Shown here: positions 1-10,056 of the stretch, piece after piece
How positions within the stretch are numbered: position 1 is the first letter of the stretch
Layout of the letters: every line of letters starts with the position of its first letter
NCBI GenBank assembly: GCA_948567375.1
Contig: OX419755.1
Location: forward strand, 14,017,001 to 14,081,000
Length of the DNA stretch: 64,000 nt
Reading direction: 5' to 3'
Source: Lunularia cruciata
Taxonomy: Eukaryota > Streptophyta > Marchantiopsida > Lunulariales > Lunulariaceae
Program-made: the position numbers and the translations under genes
Notes under the pieces: generated by a model
The model's database searches: none
Told to the model about the DNA's origin: nothing
Seen by the model: the letters and a program-made list of their open reading frames with translations, nothing else

Positions 1-290
1 ATGTCCTAGATGTACTTGGTCTATAGCTAGTTCATTCTTTATATGGTATAGATTGCAAATATACGACTAATGATGGGGCTCCATAGCACCCGGCCTCCTA
101 ATCTTTGCCCATGATAGAGTGTACCATATACTTAGAGTAGATGGCTATCTAGAGTTAGAGGGACCTAACCTCCAACTAGGGGACGATTGTGATACTTTAG
201 AGTCTATGTATGACTTATGTGTGAGTTGTGCTTCTATAGTGGATGTAGGTTGTGTAGCGATGTATATATGCACGACAATCATATTAGGTG

Positions 291-570
291 CCAGAGGGTA
301 CCACTCTCACTCTCATACTCTGTAACATAGTTTAGAGAGCATGTGTCCATTGCTCTACATACTGTAGCGGCTGGTGCAATCCATATGAGACTTTGTGTTT
401 TCTAAGCATTCGCCCTTTTCTTATTCCCATATATATCAGAGGAGGCTTAGTCCTATTTTATAGACTCTAGGGGGCTTAGCCCTAATTTACCTAGTTGGTC
501 TCTCCCTTGTATGGCTTGATGTGGTCTTCCCTGTCCTTAGTGTTTTCTATGCCCTTTTCTCTATATATCA
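291..570 (+). mobile_element. 3' tail of the R2-like LINE family (5'-truncated copy)
   Basis: This stretch matches the 3' end of the larger LINE at 12990-13310 in the same orientation. Shared blocks include GGTACCAC, CTCTCATACT, TGTCCATTGCTCTAC, GGCTGGTGCAATCCATA, GGCTTAGCCCTA and a late block with GGTCTTCCC. The match starts near the C-terminal coding end of the LINE and runs through its 3' untranslated region, so this is a severely 5'-truncated insertion, the usual product of incomplete target-primed reverse transcription. The 1-290 sequence to its left shows no clear similarity and no gene that I recognise. Confidence 0.7.
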
Positions 571-3500
571 TAACAACTAAGTTGGAATTTCGATGCTGAT
601 TCTTGTGACCTCAATTCGTTTAATATCCGGTTTAGGGGAAGATGTAATCTAGAGCCTGAGGCAAGTAAACCACGCTACATGTACTTAATCGACAACAGTT
701 GCCAAAGAATATCTCTTGTTGGCAGGATCTCCATTAAACTTGACAACATGTAGGAATTGTGAGCTTCTTCCTTCCTTGGAACAGAACCTTTCTACTTGGG
801 GCCTCTGGATTGAAAGAACTTTTCTTCCGGGAAAGCGTCCATCTGAAGTACTGCCACTACGGATTGTGGCCACCCTTGTTAACACTGTTCGGAGGATTCG
901 CCACATAGGCCGGGCGAAGGATTTATGATGAGGCAGAACGTATTCCGAGACACACTGTGCAGAAATTGTCAGTGGATTTTAGGGACTCGGGAAAGTGTTG
1001 TTAAATGTCTCCCCACGAGACTCCGTATTGTGTCAAACGAAATCAGATTCACGCGAAATTTCATTAATGTATAACATTGAACAAGAAAAAATTACAATAA
1101 CAAGAAGTATATTGAATTCAAATTGAATTAAGTCAAAAGATTTTCTTTATCTAAAGACTCAAATCCTATAAAACAAATTAAAATTTACATAAGGTAATTG
1201 CAATTTTTTTCTAATTATTATCGTTAAATTGAATTAATATCGAATTAAAATTGAAATAGACTAGAAGTTAATTAATAAATTGACATTATTCTAATATATA
1301 AAAAATATATTTTATTTTTTTTGATATTAAAAAATCACTGATACTATAAGAGGTCAGCGGATTAAAAAGGAGTAATACATCTTATGATTATTTTAATTAA
1401 TATTTATAAAATATCAAAAAAATGACAATAATATCAAAATTTTGATATTGAACTTGCATCAAATTTAATTCAAAAGGTCGTCAAAATATGTCTATCCAAG
1501 TTTATATCTTTTGACTAACATATTAGGACAAAGATTTGTTTTTCATGTTCTTTATTTAATATCAATAAAATTATCAATAATTTAAATAGTTTGAATACCT
1601 CAAAATTAGAAAATCTTTACAGTAATTTAATTAATATATAATTTACATGGTAATAAAAAAATTTGGATTTAAGTTACTTCAAAATCCTTTTAGAAAAGAC
1701 TTCCATGTCCATACTATTCAACTGAATATTAAAAGGAAGATCACTGGTATTAAATTAAAAAACTATAATTTTTCAAAATTCTTAATTTGTCTACAAGGCT
1801 TTAATAAAAAATTAACTTCCATTGGAAAAACCAGTTTTGAATTTGAACTTACTGCAGATCTACTTCAAGTCTTGAAGAGAAGAATATCCAGTTTTGTATC
1901 TTTTGATTAATGTATCATGTCCGATTGCTCTTTGTGTACAGATTTAACTACTAGTGAATATAATTAATTAATTAATTACATATACAAATGAAATATATCA
2001 TACACATAGATGAGTACAAAATTTAAGAAATCACATGTGAATGAAACAGAGACAATTTAAATAGCATATCTCCATATGGTCCGTCCGGTCATAATTGTAG
2101 AAGAAGATGTAAGGATAATTAATTCTCGAATATTGCGATTCAAAATCTCTAATACTCCTATCAGTATGAAAGGTAGAGAAAGAGTTCAAATTTCTAATAC
2201 ACCTCAGTCACACACAGAAGAAGGTAAAAGAACAGTTAAATTCAGAATGTCCATTACACTTTCTCATTCTGAGGAAAACGTCTCAAATCTCAACTATAAT
2301 ACACCAGTTCACGAAATCAAATCTTCACAAATCAAATCTTTTGCGGAGTTGAAACTTGGGCAGTAGCTGCATAAGCAGTGTTGAGATCACATCGTCTTCC
2401 ACCTATAGATTGAAAAAGCCCGGAGTTCACACAGTGGAAGCAGCAGCAGCATACACATTCGAACGCTCATGTTTCGGGCTCGAAAAGCCCGTAGTGTTTC
2501 TAGCAGATATATTTCTTGTTTGACCCTGAGATCACAAGTTGCAGTTTCTCTAGATTTTCCCTATGGGAGCAGACGACTTGAGCTCAGGAGTAGAAGACAC
2601 CACTTCTACTGGTTCATTATCAATCAGGCCAGTAGAAACAACAGTTATCTGGGGATTTATGACTTCAAATCCGTATATATATAAGCGGAACCGATTGAAA
2701 ACATAGTAGTCATGCCGATATCCATCTTGTCTGAATAAAAGAGACTTGTTATCTCGCCCTTGCTTCGTCGTCATCTTCTCTAGGAAATATGAGGAGTGCC
2801 TAAATAAGATATTATCTGAACTTTTCTCTCTTCTTTCAAAAGTTTCCTATGAAAGCCCAAGTATGACTACTCTGGTAGGTGAGTTCTTATAAGTTTCGAT
2901 GATTCCTACTGATTTTGACAAAATACAGACGCTTTACAATTCGCAATTATACTGTTCAACTAAGGCTTCAAACGTGCTTATACAGTCGTTCCTCAGTACA
3001 AATCAACCATGATCGAAATCCATAGACATAAGATTTTACCTGTAGTCGCTCCTCAACTGGAAGATCCAGAAGATTACGGGGCAAAATCATCATCGTTTGC
3101 AGAACTCCTCACAGAGCATTCTGCTGGAGATATCCAACTCATGTGCATATGAAAGGCAAACCAGTGACACAATCAAAACGTTCTCAACTAAAGGCAGAAT
3201 AAGAACAAGCGAACGTCGAACTGGGAGGCAAGGTCGGTGACGCTAAGAGTCCCTGAAACGGCAAAATTGGGACCGTCCCACTTCAACTGCAAAGCTGGAT
3301 GAAAATGAAATCTTTGAGCCATCCCAGAACAGAATGCTTGTGAGCGTGTGGACGAGAATTGGTTACTTATTTAAGTATTATGGTCACTGATGGTGGTGGT
3401 GATTGATATTGAATGTTAAGAGAGACATGCACAGAGATGGTCCAATTGGGCCAAGGCGTTTCCCAGAAGACCTTGGAAGGAAATAACTGTTACACACTAA

Positions 3501-5200
3501 CAGATTGGAACTGGTTATCGTCATCTGGAATGAAGGCAGAGACAGATAACTCTACACCGTGACCATATTCCATCTCACCCGGCAAAACCTGACCACACTG
3601 TCAAAAAGGGAGAAAAGGGCGACACCGTCCTAAAGAGTAGGTACATTACTTTCTCCCTTTCTGAGGTGTGCAGTTTGCTGCTGCAGAAATGTTTGCATAA
3701 ACGCAGCAAGCGGACGTCAAAAAGTCATCAAAACGTCAGTACTTGAGAATATCCAACTCCAAATAAAGCGTTAAACGATACTAATAAAGGAAAACGAACT
3801 CATAGTTCAACGAATAAAAGCTGTGGCAAATATTCATAGACGAGGATGTCCCTACCGCCAGGTAAATAATATAACTAAGAGCAATATGAACAGATTCCAC
3901 AACCAGGATTCGAGGTTTTATCTCAAAGCGTTTTGTGATTTTGTATTAACCATGAAATCTTTCTTTCTATTGCTGAAATTGCTAAATCGAATCGAACAAG
4001 CAATTGTGTAGAGAATTTTACTGTAAAGATGGAGAGGAAGTCCGTAATGGTGGAGTAGCACGGAATTAGAAAGAAGGAACCTGATGGAAGGACAGAGGAT
4101 TTGGGAGAGGAGGGGAGGGGTTAGAGTAAAATATCGGCCGGGGGTGTTTGGAAGGAAAGGTGGGGTGAGACTGATATAGAATAGGGACGAGGCTAAAACA
4201 TGCTGTAACCGTCAATTCTCCTAAATCCAAACGCCAACAGTTTCTTATCTACCATCGATAAAAGCGTGAGGAAGATAAATCCACTACTACAGGACTAAGA
4301 ACGAAATTGTGGCGGATTCCAGTGAGTATACCTCAGTTCATAGTTGAAATCACGGGGCACATCCTAATGTAACTTCTCTTCCTTGGATACGACTTGACAG
4401 TTCATCTAATGACCCCTCCAATTGCCCTCTCCAACTAGAGAACATTTGTTATCTTCTGCGTCGAAATTCTCCCGAAGTAAAGACGACTTTGAACTAGCAA
4501 GTCCATGACAAAGCATTGTGGATTAGATGAATAAATCTACAAGATGACTGGGTAGAATTACGTTCGACAATTTGAGTACAGCATGATTTGAATTCTGAAT
4601 CCTCGAAAACGATAGTTTGAAATGCTGAGAACTGAAGGCACATCTTGTTTGACATTAGGTGACAAGACTATTTGGAGTTCAGTTTATAGATAGGGAAATC
4701 TTAGAAATTACATCTGAAATGCTAAAATGGGAAATGACCATTGAGTACAACTCTGTTCACATACAAGACGAGCGCAGTAGAAATTTTATCCTCTACCGTT
4801 TAGAGAGTACGAATTTTAACATTGTTAGGTACTCACAGATTAAATTTATGAGAACTTCCGAGTACGTTTGTATAGATTACGTTTTCAAACACTAAAAAGA
4901 TCCCCACTGTAAAGCTCAAAATATAGTTTTGAAACGAAAGAAAATGTACCTGCATGACTAAGAACGGAGCACGTTCTAATCTAGTGCGAGGAAGCATAAT
5001 CCTCGAGCAAAGAAAGCGGAAACTGCGAGCACATTCACACTTCCAGACTGTAGTATTCGTGATACGAGAGAAGTACTTGCAGATCTGTGAGTGAATACTC
5101 AAATAATCTTTACGGCCACTCAAATCCAATTCAGGAACATCCACGTTTGTACTCCTTAAATTTACAGGTTCACAACTGATCCGCAAATTGAAATGCTAAT
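571..5200. other. Intergenic stretch without a supported gene
   Basis: Short open frames occur on both strands (for example 716-928 plus, 685-906 minus, 2076-2366 plus, 2550-2774 minus, 4833-5186 minus), but they overlap each other and have no recognisable domain or convincing splice partners. 1070-2070 is very AT-rich with (AATT)n-like runs near 1961-1979. 2400-5200 is more balanced in base composition and looks like unique intergenic DNA; the part next to 5200-5570 is presumably 3' flank of the sHSP gene. Confidence 0.5.
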
Positions 5201-5570
5201 CCGACTCAATGATATAATATCATAGGAGCTAGAGCTTTGGCAAAGCAAGAGGTAAAATCATAAAGAGCACCAAGACCACATTCGTATTCATCACAGTATA
5301 ACAGCGGATCTTCTGCCCTTAGTAAGAAGAAGCAAGTATTTATTCGCTATCTGGCACAGTTTGCACGCCGATTGCTATCTACATTTGCGAATCTGCGGTT
5401 CCACTTCTCAACCTCACTACTCAAAACCTCTCAACCTCCCCGTGGATTATTAGAAATCGTGCTCTAACCTGAGACCTTCAGATTGGAGCTCAGTCTACTG
5501 GGAATAAAGTGCCATAAGCGCCATAAGCACCCCGTATATCGAGAAAAACTATGCGTCCAATCAACAGCCC

Positions 5571-6323
5571 TCAAGCGATATCCACATTACGAACTTCAGG
5601 CTGCTTCTTGGCCTCCTCGGATTTTGGAACAGTCACGGTCAAAACGCCATTCTCCACTTTCGCAGAAATCTCATTTGGCTTCGTATCCGTCGGCAATTTG
5701 AATTGTCGGTGGAATTTCCCATAGGAACGTTCAACCCGTCGATAATTGTCATTCTCCGTCTTTTGCTCTTTATTCCGCTCGCCACTGATGCTCAGCACTC
5801 TGTCATCTGTAATTTGAATCTTAATTTCTTCCTTCTTCATACCTGACACAGACGAAAAAACCAAGACTTACGGTATCAGTATCAACCAAGTGACGACGTA
5901 CTACATGCTGCAATTCTCCATGAAGTTCGATCTAACAGACATTTACATCTTTCATTCCGCCTTTTGCGATACTTCAAATCAATTCTCAGCAGCTAGATTG
6001 TGATGTTTCAACAAGAGAAAAAAGTATGCTGAACAACCGACCCCGCACAAGAAAGTTGCTATCTAGAAGAGCTATTGATGGGAGAAAGGAACTATATCGA
6101 AGGACGCAGGGCTTTTACCAGGAAGATCAGCCTTGATAATATGCGCCTCAGGAGTCTCTACCCAGTCGACTCGGGTATTGGCCACTGCGCTGACATCATT
6201 ATCGACTGATGGAAAAGCTAGATCAAAGAGACCTCTTGAGAAACTCTCGAAAGGATCGAAGATACTGCTCCCAAAACTGGGGTCAAATATGCTGTTACCG
6301 AATGCTCGAGGAATCAAAGACAT
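5571..6323 (-). CDS. Class I cytosolic small heat-shock protein, two exons
   Basis: ATP-independent chaperone that holds unfolding proteins in the cytosol as large oligomers. Exon 1 is 6323-6119 (68 codons plus 1 nt), the intron 6118-5843 (276 bp, GTAAAA...GTCAG), exon 2 5842-5571; the joined product is 158 aa, the usual length. The N-terminus [10 protein letters not shown] with [10 protein letters not shown] is the class I cytosolic signature. The alpha-crystallin domain runs from about residue 49 ([21 protein letters not shown], split at the last Gly) through [12 protein letters not shown] and [16 protein letters not shown] to GVLTVTVPK. The tail NVDIA holds a V-x-I version of the IxI motif that docks between subunits. 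The frame is restored exactly by the splice (DLPG then MKKEEI), so the gene looks intact. The intron interrupts the alpha-crystallin domain; class I genes of flowering plants normally lack introns. Confidence 0.93.
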
Positions 6324-6470
6324 TCTTCAGTGTCTAGAATTTAGCTGCAAGGAGGTGAACGATGGACAGGAAAGTAGTACAAAATCGCAAGACAAGTTAT
6401 AGATGAACAATGCCAAGAAAGCGACGTATAGATTGACCTGAACTGAATGGGTGAGCTGGAAGACCTGGTG

Positions 6471-6480
6471 TCCTTTTATA
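6471..6480 (-). promoter_or_regulatory. TATA box of the sHSP gene
   Basis: On the minus strand the sequence TATAAAAGGA lies 148 bp upstream of the sHSP start codon, leaving room for a normal 5' leader. It is the only good TATA match between the ATG and the heat-shock element. Confidence 0.65.
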
Positions 6481-6548
6481 CCTACTCACAGTAGGGCTCA
6501 TAATCTCGATCGTTCTTCCTTCACTGCGACACTTCGACTGATCTCGAG

Positions 6549-6561
6549 TTCTAGAACCTTG
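6549..6561. promoter_or_regulatory. Heat-shock element of the sHSP promoter
   Basis: TTCTAGAACCTTG reads as TTC-nn-GAA-nn-TTG: two perfect and one near-perfect alternating heat-shock factor modules, about 70 bp upstream of the TATA box. Additional loose modules (GTTCTTCCTTC near 6512, AGAAC/TTCAAG near 6700-6720) lie around it. This supports HSF-driven induction of the sHSP gene. Confidence 0.6.
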
Positions 6562-6729
6562 AAGAGTCGTTATTTCTTTCTCGTCCGTTCTGGATGACTC
6601 TGCTTCCGATGCGATGGGCTTACGTCACGTGGCCGCTGCATGGAGTTCACTTACATCTCAAGCTGCCATGTTCTAAACATCTTCATGACTCTTCATGCGC
6701 TAGAACAACTTTCAAGTTCCTCTAACTTC

Positions 6730-8030
6730 TGATTGGCCGGGACGATGTTCAACTACAGTTCATACTCACTGTCGTCAAAGATAGCCCGAAATTTCGAGTT
6801 CATTATAGAACTGTGTAGCTCAGTATCTTCAATGATCATCTCCGCATATTCTAGCCGGGCTGCAGAATCTCCCCTTAGTCCTCTCGAAGTTTCAGTTGTT
6901 CTCCACTCTCAGTTTTTACACCTTGATGAATACAACGTCTATTGTAAACATTAGAATATATGTCGAGATTTTTGCTGAGAGCAATCTTGTTCGAAGTTCC
7001 ATTCCTTCTCACTTTGCAAATTTCGCATCAGGACTGTTTCCTCCACCAACAAGACAATCTAATTTTTGAAGATTATCCACGATTCTCAACCATTTTTTAT
7101 CAGGAATATGTTCCTGTTGAGGTAAAGTTTGTGTATGTGAAGTTCTATGTGAAACTGGACTATCAATACTTCGCATGCTACGTCGCAATTAATCTTCATA
7201 GCGTCGGACAAGTATTGTGAATATATGGAAAACGGAATCCGATATGCCTTTGAGAATCACCTGATTTTATTCTCAAGATAATTCATTCAGGAAAAGAAGC
7301 TCCATGTCCGAACCTGATTATCCTCCTTTTCAGTTACATCCTTTATGTCTACATGTTATTTCCTGGAGTAGATATGAGATTTAGCTTTGGAGAATACAAA
7401 GAGGACAAAGTGAAATAAGGGTTAGATAGATCTGAATCGGAGATGCCTATTTTATAGAATTCGAACTTTTACTAGACCCTACCCACTTCCATGGAATAAG
7501 GAGAACGAAAGCCCTCATCGCAACCTCAGTACATGTCAATGTGGAAAATCTCAGAACAGAAATCACGAATAGGTGTAGGACCATTCATCAACATTCATAC
7601 CGCATGTTAGACGGTCTTACGGTTAAAGTTTCGATGACGAGTTCGATGACAAGTTTCGATAACGTTTAGTCTAAGTCATCATATATAGACACAACGTAAT
7701 GTATGAAGTAAAGATCCTTAATGTGTAGAAAGTAACATGAGATTACCACCGGCACTCGATTCGATTTATAATGTAGTTGCCACTCAAATAGAAGACCAAC
7801 TGAATACAACAGGTATCGAGTGCCTCGATTTGTGATGGACCCTCAGTCGGAAAAAAGACCCCCAACCAAGTAGTACTGCAAAATTTACATTCTCTATAAA
7901 CTAGACTACCCAAATATAAACATCTGATTCGATTTGGAAAGGGAACTACCGTGTCTCTTCACTAAATCTAATTTAGACCATGAGTGTCAGAAGCGTGAAA
8001 TGAATGCGTCCGATTCGGTGCTTTGGATCG
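6730..8030. other. Intergenic, no gene seen
   Basis: Between the sHSP promoter and the mannitol dehydrogenase relic. Open frames at 6733-6954 and 6960-7220 (plus) have no recognisable motif. Direct repeats of TTTCGATGAC/TTCGATGACAAG occur near 7625-7660. Nothing else is supported. Confidence 0.5.
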
Positions 8031-8035
8031 ATGTA

Positions 8036-9414
8036 CTATTCGGCCCGAGCTGCAAACTCTAGTGCCTCTTCAGGCCCTTCCGCTGCTGGACAATGACGCG
8101 CGTTATCAAACGCCCACCGGGACTTATCATCGTCTGCAAGGCCGACAGTAGCGAATGAAGATAGCTTCAGAACGGCATGGGGATCGCCGGACGCAAGAAG
8201 GGAACGGTCTTGTTGGGTGAGGAGAGGTTCATTGACAGCAAACGAATTGCCCTTGAGATCGGATCCCTGGATATACTGATTAAAGCTGGCCAAACAAAGC
8301 GCGACCGCTCGAGTCTCCCACCCCGCAGCAATAGCTTGGAAAATGTTGCAAACAAATAAACAGGGAATTTGGCAACACCATTCTGAGCAACTCGAAGAAA
8401 CCGATCGCCGACTGCGGGATTGGAAAAACGCTCAATAATTTGCTCTGTGTAGGCCTGTAAATCCACGCCGTCGGGACACTGGTCAATCACGCCAGGAATG
8501 ACATCTTTCAGCATGAACGCAGTGAGGTATCATACGACTATTTGTTGATGAACGGCGAGTAAAGGGAGCTGTACGCGTCGTTCCTCCCCTGTACAGTCTA
8601 CACGTAGAATGATGAGATTAGAGGCTAGTTTCAACAGTTACAGGTACCCGCCACTTCTGCTGTGTTTATATTCGCAGGTGCTATTCGGGGACCAAGCGAT
8701 AGCCGCACATTATAGCAGGGTAGGCGAGCATCGAGTGCGACCCCTTGAGGAGACGTTGATTGATTACTTCGAACTTTGCAACATCGCTTCGCAATTCCAC
8801 GTCTACTTGATCAAAGGAAGGCCGGTCGGCGATGAAGTTGTCTTCCACCACCCATTGTGTGAAGCTCTCACTGATCACGGGAGTTTCGTCGACAATGCGA
8901 TTGGAGGAATTTGCTTTGTCTTTGTCCGATCTTCCCACGCTCGGCGCGATTCGGTCTACCATGCTGTTGGAAAACTTACATATCTGGAGATCCATAACGT
9001 GAGCTCAGATTCGCGGGCTTGAGCAAGCCCTATCACGGCTTTGCGCGTTACCTCGCCATTGCTTCTCAGATTGTCGCTGGAGAGGACTGTAGGACCCCTT
9101 CAAACCGGCAGCACGACGTATGGCGAGGGCCTCAACGACATATCCAAACGTTGTCATTGGGGTACCGGGCTAGCAAGGTCGTGCTGGACGTCTGGATCGG
9201 ATAAATTGAACTCTTTGGTTTCCTCGTCTGTGTTGTAGCCGTCTTCGGTTAAAGTTAACGAGATGATGCAGGTCTCGGGAGCCGCTATGCGGTTCAAAGC
9301 AATTTCGGGGTTGGCAGGTGCATGGAGGTATTCTATCGGTGAACCGATCACATGCACCGAGACATTGCCGTCGGGGGCATACTCCGTCAGAGTGTAAAGG
9401 CCGTCTTGAGATTT
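8036..9414 (-). pseudogene. Mannitol 2-dehydrogenase / long-chain polyol dehydrogenase family, frameshifted relic
   Basis: The family oxidises mannitol to fructose (or reduces fructuronate) with NAD(P). Read 9414 to 8036, successive frames give SQDGLYTLTEYAPDG, VIGSPIEYLHAP, ISLTLTEDGYN, then after a shift near 9155 FGYVVEALAIRRAAGL, after a shift near 9105 VLSSDNLRSNGEVTRKAVIG, after a 1-nt loss near 8970 FSNSMVDRIAPS, QWVVEDNFIADRP and RLLKGSHSMLAY, and from about 8514 MLKDVIPGVI, ERFSNPAV and FPVYLFATF, with a further shift near 8340 before AIAAGWETRAVALCLASFNQYI and the stop at 8036. The N-terminal dinucleotide-binding segment is absent. In the catalytic segment the family's Lys and Asn (K-x4-N-x2-H) read N-x4-K-x2-H, so only His remains. 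8515-8680 is a gap or a former intron. The stretch is more GC-rich than its flanks. The reverse strand (8609-9022) is open by chance. Confidence 0.85.
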
Positions 9415-9428
9415 GATAGTTGTAGCCC

Positions 9429-9514
9429 TGACAGAAATAGTGTGCATTTCGTCTTGAGTTTCGGGAGAGTGTGACAGGAATAGTGTGCATTTCGTCTTGA
9501 GTTTCGGGAGAGCG
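9429..9514. repeat. Tandem duplication, 43-bp period
   Basis: Two adjacent 43-bp units (9429-9471 and 9472-9514) differ at only two positions; both contain GTGTGCATTTCGTCTTGAG. Because 43 is not a multiple of three, the duplication shifts the minus-strand frame just upstream of the mannitol dehydrogenase homology and repeats the same peptide in two frames. Confidence 0.85.
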
Positions 9515-9579
9515 TGGAGAGAGACACGTGAGACTATTTTGATAGTTTCGGAGTGCTCTCTAGCACGTAGCATTCGAGT

Positions 9580-9735
9580 GAATAGTCGATTCATTTCGTT
9601 TTTTAATTTCGGTTTAATGTAACAATCGAAGGAATAGTAGATTCTCCTCGTTTTTTAATTCCGATTTCAGGTAGCTACAGAAAGAATAGTCGATTCTCTT
9701 TGTTTTTTAATTTCGGTTCCATTAGTATCTAGATT
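9580..9735. repeat. Three diverged 52-bp tandem repeats
   Basis: Units begin at 9580, 9632 and 9684, each with GAATAGT(C/A)GATTC followed about 10 nt later by GTTTTTTAATT(T/C)CG. They lie between the dehydrogenase relic and the LINE and could belong to the LINE 5' region or be independent. Confidence 0.7.
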
Positions 9736-10056
9736 GAAAACTATGGAAGTAGAAAGGTACGAAGAACTTTCGGTTTTTTGGGTCGGGAGTGATTATTATT
9801 CATTGAGAGTGATGGGTTATAAATTTTCATTTTTAATTTCTTGGTTTGCATAATTGAGTTTCACATGAATATGAATTTGAAAATTTTGGAGATAAAATTT
9901 GAAAATTATAAAATTTTATAGATTTTAAAAAGATTATTTTCTTATTCGAGTTGGGATGTGAGTGGTTATAAGTTTTACAAATATGGGGAGATATGGAGAG
10001 TAGTATCATGTGTTACTATCATTATTTTTGTGCTAGCCTTGGTTACACTTTCCCAT

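Noticed and set aside
685-928. Overlapping frames on both strands in a less AT-rich patch
   Set aside because: Mutually exclusive, no recognisable motif and no splice support; reported only as intergenic.
4833-5186. 117-codon minus-strand frame
   Set aside because: No domain, odd composition, no splice partners; probably chance downstream of the sHSP gene.
8609-9022. 137-codon plus-strand open frame
   Set aside because: It is the reverse shadow of the GC-richer dehydrogenase relic; its translation has no domain while the minus strand shows clear family motifs.
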